Positions 1 to 5,528 of a DNA stretch of 5,528 nucleotides are shown piece after piece (within the stretch, counting starts at the first letter, position 1; each line of letters begins with the position of its first letter). Source of the DNA: Actinomycetes bacterium (GTDB lineage Bacteria > Actinomycetota > Acidimicrobiia > Acidimicrobiales > Acidimicrobiaceae); contig JAJYGZ010000081.1 in the NCBI GenBank assembly GCA_021790495.1, positions 1-5,528 of the forward strand. Direction: 5' to 3'. The translations under genes were made by a program, and so were the position numbers. The notes beneath the pieces are model-generated. The model was given only the letters and a program-made list of their open reading frames with translations, ran no database searches and was not told the DNA's origin.

Positions 1-993
1 AAGTATCATCGCCATTAGCACAATCGCAACACCTGCGGTAAAGGCGTCGCCGACGTCGACGATGTTGAGAGCTTGCAGGACCGGGTCCCCCAGCCCTCCT
101 GTGCCGATCAGCGATGCCACCACTACCACGGAAAGCGCCATCATGATCACCTGGTTGATACCCATGATGATCGGTCGTAACGCCAAAGGAAGCTGCACCT
201 TGGTGAGAAGTTGCATTCGACTCGATCCGAAGGACTTGCCCGCCTCGATAGTCTCGATCGGCACCCCGTGGATGCCGAGCATGGTGAGACGAATGACCGG
301 AGGCGTAGCGTAGATCACCGTCGCGACTATTCCGCCTGGGTTCCCAATCGAAAACAACAGCACTATCGGCACGAGATACGCATACGCCGGAAGCATCTGC
401 ATCAAGTCGAGCACCGGGCGAATCGCGTGCTCCACATATCGGTTCGATGCCGAGGCGATGCCCAGCGGTATCCCCACAACCACGGCGATCAATACCGAGA
501 CCGACATTAGGGCCAGCGTGGACATCGATGCCGGCCACAATCCGATCACGCCAAAATAGGCCATTGCCACGGTTACAAATAGTGCCAAGCGCCAGTTGCC
601 AACGACCAAGGCACTGCCCGCGAAGACCGCGATAACGCCAGGCCAGGTAAGGAAGTTAAGGGCGTCGGAGATCCAGTTGACTCCATCCCCGAGCCAATTG
701 CCCAGCGGAGTGAGAAAATGCGCCATGACCGGCGCCGAGGTCTGATGCACCGTGATCCAATTCGCCATGGCGTCAAAGCTGGCCTGGATCCCGGTCACCC
801 AGTGGATTGGGAACCCGGGTCCGGTTCCGCTCACCAACCCTGCGATGCCAGCGGCCACCGCTATAGTTATTATCCCTAGCCACCGCGCATGCGCCATACC
901 CGCGAGGCGAAGCGAAGCGGTGGCGCCCCAAGACGGCGCGTCCGAAGACTCGCCCGCTTCGATGGGGCGTTGCGGCTCGGTCACCAAGGTCAC
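1..993 (-). CDS. proW: Glycine betaine/proline-type ABC transporter permease, ProW-like (3' end cut by window)
   Basis: This is the inner-membrane permease of an osmoprotectant uptake system, expected to form the channel energised by the ProV-type ATPase encoded just upstream. From the GTG at 993-991 the frame stays open for 331 codons to base 1. The stop lies outside, but E. coli ProW is about 354 residues, so little is missing. A polar N-terminal tail (about residues 1-36) precedes hydrophobic segments near 38-56, 118-153, 158-181, 203-237, 283-297 and 318-331. The cytoplasmic EAA loop that docks on the ATPase is clear at about 249-271 (IEAGKSFG, ending in VQLPLA). The stretches MSTLAL, GIPLGI, YLVPIV and NQVIMMALS also read like ProW. 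The GTG overlaps the ATPase TGA by 4 bases and has an AGGA 9 bases upstream, which favours it over the GTG at 984. The family is secure, but the exact substrate (betaine, proline, choline or carnitine) cannot be read from the permease. Confidence 0.93.
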   Translation of the reverse strand, partial: MTLVTEPQRPIEAGESSDAPSWGATASLRLAGMAHARWLGIITIAVAAGIAGLVSGTGPGFPIHWVTGIQASFDAMANWITVHQTSAPVMAHFLTPLGNWLGDGVNWISDALNFLTWPGVIAVFAGSALVVGNWRLALFVTVAMAYFGVIGLWPASMSTLALMSVSVLIAVVVGIPLGIASASNRYVEHAIRPVLDLMQMLPAYAYLVPIVLLFSIGNPGGIVATVIYATPPVIRLTMLGIHGVPIETIEAGKSFGSSRMQLLTKVQLPLALRPIIMGINQVIMMALSVVVVASLIGTGGLGDPVLQALNIVDVGDAFTAGVAIVLMAMIL

Positions 994-2105
994 GGAACTA
1001 TGTCCTGCACCGGCGGAGCCGACTGAGCCAATGGCATCGCACGCCTCTGGCCGTAATCTGCGAACTCAGAACCCTCAGAGTTGATGGCCGCTAAGACGTC
1101 AGCACGGTCAAGGGTTCCCACCAATGTGCCCGCCGAATCGATCACCCCGAGCGGCGCTTCGGACTCAAGTACCAGCGGAAGAACCGATTGCAACAATGTT
1201 TGGCCAGAAACGATCCTTCCATCGGGCGGCGCCACCATGGTGGTGGTGCGCGCGCGCATCGCCCATCCGGCGGTGAGAACTTTGGCGCGCGAAACGTCGC
1301 GCGTGAAGGCTCTGACATAGTCGTCTCTTGGAGACCCGACCACCTCTTCGGGGGTTCCAACCTGGACGAAGGAGCCATTGCGCATAATCGCGATGCGGTC
1401 TCCGAGCTTTAGAGCCTCGTCCAAGTCATGGCTGACAAACACCACCGTCTTGTGGAGCCGCTCTTGAAGGCGAATCACTTCGTCTTGCATCTCGCGCCGA
1501 ATCAAGGGGTCGAGCGCGCTGAATGCCTCGTCGAACAAGAGGACATCGGGGTCGACCGCCAAAGCGCGAGCTAAACCGACCCTCTGCTGCATTCCGCCAG
1601 ACAGCTCATTCGGGTAGGAATGAGCGAATCCCGACAGGCCGACCACGCGCAATAGCTCCTCGACACGGGCGTAGCGCTCCTTCTTCTTGACTCCCTGGAT
1701 CTCCAGGCCGTACGCGACGTTATCGAGCACCTTGCGATGAGGAAAGAGGGAAAATTGCTGGAAGACCATGGAAGCGCGATGGCGCCGGATCTCCCGGAGC
1801 TGGTTCTTATCGGCCTTGCGCACGTCGGTCCCACAGAGCTCAATCTCTCCGGAGTCGACCTCAACCAGACGGGTGAGCGAGCGTATCAAGGTGGACTTGC
1901 CGCTGCCGGAAAGTCCCATCACTACGAAGACCTCGCCACGGCGCACCTCGAAGGAGACGTCGCGTATCGCAACGACGCAGCCCGTCTTGTCCTGAAGTTG
2001 CGCCGGGGAGAGCTCGGCATCGGCGGTGCCCACCAAGGTCGATCCTTTTGGCCCGAATATCTTCCAAAGGCTCTTGCAGGAAATCTGCACAGAAGCGTCG
2101 TCCAA
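990..2105 (-). CDS. proV: Glycine betaine/proline-type ABC transporter ATP-binding protein, ProV-like
   Basis: This is the cytoplasmic ATPase of the same uptake system (371 residues; E. coli ProV has 400). The N-terminal lead, with WKIFGP and LQDKTGCVVAIRDV, is typical of ProV/OpuAA. All nucleotide-binding motifs are intact: Walker A GLSGSGKST (64-72), Q-loop VFQQF (114-118), signature LSGGMQQR (168-175), Walker B LLFDEA (189-194), D-loop SALD (196-199) and switch His226 in SHDLDEA. After about residue 272 comes a C-terminal regulatory part. Residues about 300-341 (LGVIDSAGTLVGTLDRADVL) look like one CBS-type repeat, shorter than the tandem CBS pair of E. coli ProV. The start is TTG at 2105-2103. 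It has a strong AGAGGGAG Shine-Dalgarno 7 bases upstream, an in-frame TGA lies further upstream with no other start between, and the first internal Met is residue 63 at the Walker A motif. The gene overlaps the permease by 4 bases, so the two are probably translationally coupled. Confidence 0.96.
   Translation of the reverse strand: MDDASVQISCKSLWKIFGPKGSTLVGTADAELSPAQLQDKTGCVVAIRDVSFEVRRGEVFVVMGLSGSGKSTLIRSLTRLVEVDSGEIELCGTDVRKADKNQLREIRRHRASMVFQQFSLFPHRKVLDNVAYGLEIQGVKKKERYARVEELLRVVGLSGFAHSYPNELSGGMQQRVGLARALAVDPDVLLFDEAFSALDPLIRREMQDEVIRLQERLHKTVVFVSHDLDEALKLGDRIAIMRNGSFVQVGTPEEVVGSPRDDYVRAFTRDVSRAKVLTAGWAMRARTTTMVAPPDGRIVSGQTLLQSVLPLVLESEAPLGVIDSAGTLVGTLDRADVLAAINSEGSEFADYGQRRAMPLAQSAPPVQDIVP
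1003..1006 (-). promoter_or_regulatory. Ribosome binding site for the permease GTG start
   Basis: The minus strand reads AGGA here, 9 bases before the GTG at 993-991. The site lies inside the last codons of the ATPase gene. It supports the GTG that overlaps the ATPase stop (GTGA) over the next in-frame GTG at 984, which would sit 18 bases away. This assignment rests on sequence and spacing only. Confidence 0.55.
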
Positions 2106-2112
2106 CCGCTGA

Positions 2113-2120
2113 CTCCCTCT
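2113..2120 (-). promoter_or_regulatory. Ribosome binding site deciding the TTG start of the ATPase
   Basis: The minus strand reads AGAGGGAG, a good anti-16S match, with 7 bases between it and the TTG at 2105-2103. No ATG or GTG in frame lies between this TTG and the upstream in-frame TGA. The site is the main reason for accepting a TTG start. Confidence 0.7.
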
Positions 2121-2288
2121 ACGAGTCGACCTCGCCGAGCACTGCCTTCACAAGCCGACCCACGACCAATTGTTTTGGCCAGTTCCCGACCTGCTTTGAT
2201 CTCGCGCTTCGCTCTAACTTATCGCGCCCAAGGCGGGTAAAACCGTGCATGCCAGCTACTATTTCGCCTGGCCATCCAAATAACATAC

Positions 2289-2316
2289 CTCTGGCATATC
2301 ATACACATGCGCAGAG
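2289..2316. repeat. Imperfect inverted repeat, possible operator
   Basis: The arm CTCTGGCAT (2289-2297) is mirrored by ATGCGCAGAG (2307-2316), with one extra G in the right arm and a 9-base AT-rich centre. It lies about 185 bases upstream of the transporter ATPase start. It could be an operator or a small RNA hairpin in the leader. The symmetry is seen directly and the role is inferred. Confidence 0.35.
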
Positions 2317-2332
2317 TTCGCCACAGGAATAC

Positions 2333-2342
2333 TTGGCGCCAA
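2333..2342. repeat. Perfect 10-bp palindrome TTGGCGCCAA
   Basis: TTGGCGCCAA is a perfect palindrome. It runs directly into a second near-palindrome, CCAATTTGG (2339-2347). The pair lies within the cluster of symmetric elements upstream of the transporter operon and could be a dimeric regulator site. A 10-bp palindrome is short enough to arise by chance. Confidence 0.3.
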
Positions 2343-2390
2343 TTTGGAACAATTACGCGGTTGAGGGTCCCAAGCACGCGATTTGGCCGC

Positions 2391-2417
2391 GATAAAAGTC
2401 GAAGTCCATTGATAAAA
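2391..2417. repeat. Direct repeat GATAAAA, 20 bp period
   Basis: GATAAAA occurs at 2391-2397 and again at 2411-2417, so the copies start exactly 20 bp apart, roughly two helical turns. Just to the left, CGCGAT occurs at 2377-2382 and 2388-2393, 11 bp apart. Repeats on the same helical face suit cooperative protein binding, but two copies of seven bases are weak evidence. Confidence 0.25.
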
Positions 2418-2432
2418 CTCGGGGCTGGTCGG

Positions 2433-2450
2433 ATTTGCGGCCGGGCAAAT
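2433..2450. promoter_or_regulatory. Inverted repeat ATTTGC-N6-GCAAAT, candidate operator
   Basis: Two perfect 6-bp arms, ATTTGC (2433-2438) and GCAAAT (2445-2450), flank a GC-rich 6-base centre. The 18-bp size and symmetry are typical of sites for dimeric helix-turn-helix repressors. The site is about 330 bases upstream of the transporter ATPase. No regulator gene lies in the window, so the binding protein is unknown. This is the clearest operator-like element in the gap. Confidence 0.4.
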
Positions 2451-2619
2451 TACGGCGCACAATCCCGTGGTTCGCTTACCCATGAAGCGCTAACGATCTT
2501 CACATGGCCTGATGGGCGCAGAACTTGCCAGCACTTGGTCCCGGCAGGCAATCCCACCAGACCCCGCCCACACCAAAACAGCGCGTCTATCCGGAAAACT
2601 CCTTGCTTGGAGCCCATGA

Positions 2620-2636
2620 AGATCCGACAGGGATCT
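2620..2636. repeat. Perfect 6-bp stem hairpin AGATCC/GGATCT
   Basis: AGATCC (2620-2625) pairs with GGATCT (2631-2636) across a GACAG loop. Neither strand has a U-tract after it, so it is not an intrinsic terminator. It may be a protein site or a leader RNA element, or may be chance. Confidence 0.3.
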
Positions 2637-2714
2637 CACACGTGGAATCGCTGCGCGACCAGAGCCCAGGGCGCCGCGTCGGGCCGTTTTGGCTTCGCTT
2701 CGCGCCTCGGCCGC

Positions 2715-2736
2715 GAGAATGTCCGGCGACATTTTC
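2715..2736. repeat. 9-bp stem hairpin in the gap, possible element-end remnant
   Basis: GAGAATGTC (2715-2723) and GACATTTTC (2728-2736) pair over nine positions, with a single G-T wobble, across a CGGC loop. This is the longest stem in the gap. It is AT-rich in the stem and lacks a distinct U-tract, so it does not look like a normal terminator. Hairpins of this kind are sometimes found at ends of insertion sequences or as dispersed intergenic repeats. No transposase or partner copy is in the window, so that origin is only a suggestion. Confidence 0.35.
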
Positions 2737-3081
2737 CCCCGGATGACGGGCGAAGAAGCGGCTCTTGTTGACTTGTGCTCAAGCCCGATCATCCAAATGG
2801 GTAGGCCCTCAATACAGAAGAGCCGGGCTCCACGACGTCATCTCGCTCGGACAAATCGCGCAGCGCCGTGCTCGATAGACTTTTACAGGCCAACGACGGT
2901 GCGAAATGCGCAGCGCGACCAAAAAGGGACGACAAGCGCGCTTAGAGCGGTTCCTCGCCGAGCAAGTCAGACCCGCCGATGCCCAAGCAGAGCGTTGCGA
3001 TCTTGAAATTCTGGTCGTCGCTCCGAGCGAGTGCCATGGGGCGGGTTTTCGTTCCCGACCGGTTGGCTCAAGTTGGCAATC

Positions 3082-4248
3082 TTACGCCGACGCGGCGTCT
3101 TGAGCCTTGAGAAGCATTTCGAATTCTCCGGTCGACACCGGCCTGGAATACAGGTACCCCTGTCCGTAATCGCAGCCGATCTCGCGCAACGCGTCGGCTT
3201 GTTCGCTGCGTTCGATGCCTTCGGCAACGCTCTTCATCTTCATGGATGACGCGAGGTGACAAATCTCCTGAACAAGTACCATGCCACGCGCCGAGTGAGG
3301 TAATTCCGAGGTGAAAGACATGTCGAGTTTTAAGTGGTCAAACGGAAAGCGACGAATATAGGAGAGCGACGAGAAGGCGGTTCCAAAGTCGTCAAGGGCC
3401 ATCCCGACTCCGAGCGTCTTGAGCCGACCGAGAAAGTCCGCCGTCTCCTTGGTATCATGCAGCAGCATCGACTCGGTTATCTCTACCACGAAGTCGGCCG
3501 GATCAATACCTACCTGCGCCAAGATCCCCGCGATCGAATCGAACAGGTCCGGGCTAGAGAGATCGTTTACCGACATATTGACACTTACCCAAAGCGGCGG
3601 AGTCATAGGATATGTCTTCTGCCACTTCTTGAGTTCGCGTGCGGCATTTTCCCAGATCCACTTGTCGATCTCGGCGATAAATCCCGTCACTTCCGCGAGC
3701 GGCAGGAACGCCGCGGGAAATAACAATCCTTGTTCCGGGTGCTGCCAGCGGATAAGGGCCTCGAAGCCGACGATGCGCTCGTTGGCTAGATCGATAACGG
3801 GCTGTGCGTGCATCACAAGCTGGTCAAGCGGGGGCAAGGATTGTATCTCGTCGTTATTGACAGGCCGACCAGCAGATACACGATGCACCGCGTCACGTAA
3901 ATCCTGGATTGCGCGGCTCTTTCTCACCCACGCCGAACTGCCGGCGCGCATCGATGCGTAAAGTGCACCGGGTACAGATGCCCCGGTAAGAGTGATCAGT
4001 TTGGCTTGAGGTACAACCTGCAATATCACTTTGATAACACCCGGAGCGTCCATGTCGGGCAAGCAGTAATCGATAATTACCACGTCAGGTTTTAGATTAC
4101 GGGTAGCTTTGATTCCTTGCTCCGCGTTGAGAGCCGTGCCCACCACGTCGATCGCCGGATCTTCTTGCAGAAGTCGCGAGACGCTCTCAAGAAACATCTC
4201 GTGGTCATCGATGATCACGACCCGCACGATGGAAGACTCGCTAGTCAC
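3082..4248 (-). CDS. Response regulator with REC and EAL domains, predicted c-di-GMP phosphodiesterase (RocR-like)
   Basis: This 388-residue cytoplasmic protein is predicted to hydrolyse cyclic di-GMP to pGpG under control of receiver phosphorylation. The REC domain covers about residues 7-128: acidic pair D14/D15, phospho-acceptor D60 (VVIIDYCLPD), Thr88 and Lys110. The EAL domain covers about 140-382 and its catalytic set looks complete: E163 in FEALIRW, N224 in VNMS, E256 in EITES, D286/D287 in DDFGT, K307 in LKLD, E343 in VAEGIE and Q363 in YGQGYL. Loop 6 reads DDFGTAFSS, with Ala291 where Gly is usual. There is no GGDEF domain, DNA-binding domain or membrane segment. The layout matches RocR-type REC-EAL regulators. 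The start is GTG at 4248-4246, overlapping the kinase stop by 8 bases without a clear Shine-Dalgarno, which suggests translational coupling. The kinase upstream is the likely phosphodonor. Confidence 0.95.
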   Translation of the reverse strand: MTSESSIVRVVIIDDHEMFLESVSRLLQEDPAIDVVGTALNAEQGIKATRNLKPDVVIIDYCLPDMDAPGVIKVILQVVPQAKLITLTGASVPGALYASMRAGSSAWVRKSRAIQDLRDAVHRVSAGRPVNNDEIQSLPPLDQLVMHAQPVIDLANERIVGFEALIRWQHPEQGLLFPAAFLPLAEVTGFIAEIDKWIWENAARELKKWQKTYPMTPPLWVSVNMSVNDLSSPDLFDSIAGILAQVGIDPADFVVEITESMLLHDTKETADFLGRLKTLGVGMALDDFGTAFSSLSYIRRFPFDHLKLDMSFTSELPHSARGMVLVQEICHLASSMKMKSVAEGIERSEQADALREIGCDYGQGYLYSRPVSTGEFEMLLKAQDAASA

Positions 4249-5528
4249 GGGCTAAAGCTTTGCGTACATTTTCGAGCAGTATCGCCTGATCAAAAGGCTT
4301 TTCCACCAAGAGGAACTCGGTTCCTAAAACGGCTTCGGTCTCTAGGAGGGTTTTAGCGTGACCAGACATGAATACCACTCGAATGCCGGGTCGCAGTTTT
4401 CTTACTTCGTTTGCGACCGCCGGACCTTGCATGCCCGGCATGATCACGTCGGTGATGAGGAGGTCGATTGGGCCCACGTGGGTATCCGCGATATCCATCG
4501 CTTCGGATCCGTTTGAAGCGGTAACGACGGTGTATCCGTTGCGGGTGAGAATTCTCCGGGTAACTTCACGCAGGGCATATTCGTCGTCGACTACCAGGAT
4601 CGTCTCGGTTCCGCCTATCAAGTCGAACTCATCGAGGTCGTAACCTTGATCGTCGGGTGTCTCCTCATCCTCAACCACGGGAAGCAATACTTCAATCGAG
4701 GTCCCAACGCCTTCTTCGGAGGTGATCGTGGTGTAACCACCGGTCTGTGAAACGATGCCATAAACCGTCGCCAAGCCGAGGCCCGAGCCCTCGCCCTTTG
4801 GCTTGGTGGTGAAGAACGGCTCAAAGGCGCGATCGCGAATCTCGGGCGACATCCCTACGCCGTTATCGCGCACCGTAATGCAGGCATAAGATCCCGCCGC
4901 TACGCCGACAGTTGGACTTTCACTTGAACCAATATCGCGCATCGCGGTATTGATAGACAGCGTGCCTCCGGCGATCATGGCGTCCCTCGCATTGATGGCA
5001 AGATTGAGGACGATCTGTTCGATTTGCCCGGGATCGGCCATCACCATCGGCAAGCTGTCCTCCAGGTTTATGGTGAGTTTGATCTGCTCCCCGATGGTAC
5101 GACGCAAAATCTGCTCCATGCGTATGATGCCTCTGTTGAGACTCAGCACCCGGCCCACGACGACCTCGCCGCGACCGAATGCCAAAAGCTGGCGGGTAAG
5201 GAGCGCGGCTCGCTCAGCCGCCAATTGAATTTGTTCGACATCCTTTAGCGGTCCCTCCCATTGACTACCTTTGGATCCCGATGCCGCGGTCGTCAACGCT
5301 TCTGCCACAAACGATGCGTAATTCAGAATGACCGCCAAAAGGTTGTTGAAATCGTGCGCGATTCCTCCCGCGAGTTGGCCCAAGCTCTCCAGGCGTCGCG
5401 ATTGATGAAGCTGACGCTCAAGGCGTTCGCGCTCACCTTCGACTTCGATGCGCACCCGTTCGGCTTCCTGCTTTTCGCCTTCGGCCTGGACTCGCTCACC
5501 TTCGACTTCGATGCGCACCCGTTCGGCT
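4241..5528 (-). CDS. Hybrid sensor histidine kinase with C-terminal receiver (5' end cut by window)
   Basis: The frame is open to the right edge (A-E-R precede the GTG at 5518), so that GTG is an internal valine codon and the sensor part is missing. Numbering from 5518, residues 1-45 are a highly charged coiled coil with a 21-residue repeat. The HisKA domain follows, with phospho-acceptor His55 in [11 protein letters not shown]. The ATPase domain has an N-box (N172/N176, [10 protein letters not shown]), G1 DNGVGM (218-223), F-box FEPFFTTK (232-239) and G2 GSGLGLA (244-250). After an acidic linker (about 282-304) comes a receiver with D311/D312, phospho-acceptor D357, Ser385 and Lys407. Kinase then receiver is a hybrid arrangement like that of CckA, although no HPt domain is visible. 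The gene overlaps the REC-EAL gene by 8 bases. The probable job is to phosphorylate that regulator, with its own receiver acting as a phosphate sink or relay. The signal sensed cannot be told from this portion. Confidence 0.95.
   Translation of the reverse strand, partial: AERVRIEVEGERVQAEGEKQEAERVRIEVEGERERLERQLHQSRRLESLGQLAGGIAHDFNNLLAVILNYASFVAEALTTAASGSKGSQWEGPLKDVEQIQLAAERAALLTRQLLAFGRGEVVVGRVLSLNRGIIRMEQILRRTIGEQIKLTINLEDSLPMVMADPGQIEQIVLNLAINARDAMIAGGTLSINTAMRDIGSSESPTVGVAAGSYACITVRDNGVGMSPEIRDRAFEPFFTTKPKGEGSGLGLATVYGIVSQTGGYTTITSEEGVGTSIEVLLPVVEDEETPDDQGYDLDEFDLIGGTETILVVDDEYALREVTRRILTRNGYTVVTASNGSEAMDIADTHVGPIDLLITDVIMPGMQGPAVANEVRKLRPGIRVVFMSGHAKTLLETEAVLGTEFLLVEKPFDQAILLENVRKALARD
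5430..5528 (-). repeat. In-frame 63-bp direct repeat in the kinase coiled coil
   Basis: An identical 36-base stretch occurs at 5430-5465 and 5493-5528, offset by 63 bases, and the second copy may continue past the window edge. The offset is 21 codons, exactly three heptads. The protein repeats [12 protein letters not shown] at that interval, joined by [12 protein letters not shown]-level identity across synonymous sites suggests recent duplication, and the heptad phase means gain or loss of a unit would keep the coiled coil in register with the kinase dimer helix. Confidence 0.8.

Larger units (their letters stand above)
2106..3081. other. Long intergenic region without a convincing gene
   Basis: About 975 bases separate the end of the REC-EAL gene from the start of the transporter operon, both on the minus strand. 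Open frames exist here (for example 2490-2792 minus, about 100 codons, and 2307-2771 plus, about 154 codons). Their predicted proteins are rich in Arg, Ser, Pro and Ala without recognisable domains, and the minus one has no well-placed ribosome binding site. I regard them as chance frames in GC-rich DNA. The region must include the promoter of the transporter operon, but no strong sigma-70-like pair stands out. The best weak candidate is a TAAGTT at about 2217-2222 on the minus strand, with no good -35 at normal spacing. No tRNA, riboswitch or U-tract terminator was recognised. Several inverted repeats are listed separately. Confidence 0.7.

Noticed and set aside
1737..2240. Plus-strand open frame of about 167 codons
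   Set aside because: Most of it lies antisense to the well-supported transporter ATPase gene, and its translation has no domain features.
2690..2711. GCGAAGCGAAGC-like stretch resembling 901-921, considered as a dispersed repeat
   Set aside because: The match is short and low in complexity, one copy is inside the permease coding region, and the flanks differ. Chance similarity is more likely.
2307..2771. Plus-strand open frame of about 154 codons in the gap
   Set aside because: The predicted protein is Arg/Pro/Ser-rich with no hydrophobic core pattern or motif, and it overlaps the symmetric elements. It looks like a chance frame in GC-rich DNA.
2490..2792. Minus-strand open frame of about 100 codons in the intergenic gap
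   Set aside because: It has no recognisable domain, no well-placed ribosome binding site (the nearest purine-rich stretch is about 13 bases away), and an Arg/Ala/Ser-rich composition typical of chance frames. A conservation search could revive it.
2934..2943. Perfect palindrome AAGCGCGCTT near a run of A/T
   Set aside because: It is a short GC-rich palindrome expected by chance. A T-run lies nearby on the minus strand at 2921-2925, but the palindrome has no loop and the geometry does not fit an intrinsic terminator.
3018..3030. Palindrome TCGCTC-C-GAGCGA downstream of the REC-EAL gene, considered as a terminator
   Set aside because: A one-base centre leaves only a short stem once a real loop is allowed, and no U-tract follows on the minus strand.
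3419..3961. Plus-strand open frame of about 180 codons
   Set aside because: It is wholly antisense to the EAL domain, whose motifs are clear on the minus strand. It is a shadow of that gene.
5516..5518. GTG considered as the true start of the histidine kinase
   Set aside because: The frame is open upstream to the window edge and encodes the same A-E-R-V-R repeat seen downstream, so this GTG is an internal valine codon.

Overview
This window carries four protein-coding genes, all on the minus strand, so it is read from high to low coordinates. The base composition is moderately GC-rich. All three translation starts that can be seen are non-ATG (TTG, GTG, GTG). The protein style, especially the [15 protein letters not shown] dimerisation helix of the kinase, suggests a GC-rich soil or aquatic bacterium, perhaps an actinobacterium. 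No taxonomic marker gene is present, so this is an inference.

Signalling unit (5528 down to 3082). A histidine kinase with a coiled-coil N-terminal segment and a C-terminal receiver domain enters from the right edge. Its 5' end lies outside the window. Its last 8 bases overlap the GTG start of a response regulator with a receiver domain fused to an EAL domain. All the EAL catalytic residues I can locate are present, so the regulator is predicted to be a phosphorylation-controlled cyclic-di-GMP phosphodiesterase. Together the pair looks like a two-component pathway that lowers c-di-GMP on receipt of a signal.

Gap (3081 down to 2106). About 975 bases hold no convincing gene. They contain several inverted repeats and a short direct repeat, and they include the upstream region of the transporter operon. 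Candidate operators cluster at 2289-2450, and two further hairpins lie at 2620-2636 and 2715-2736.

Transport unit (2105 down to 1). A ProV-type ATPase and a ProW-type permease of the glycine betaine/proline family overlap by 4 bases and are clearly one operon. The permease runs off the left edge just before its expected end. By analogy with known operons, a substrate-binding protein probably follows outside the window.

No tRNA, rRNA, CRISPR array, transposase or phage gene was seen. The gene families are well known. The least explained parts are the long symmetric-element-rich gap, the kinase's in-phase 63-bp repeat, and the possible link between osmoprotectant uptake and c-di-GMP turnover.
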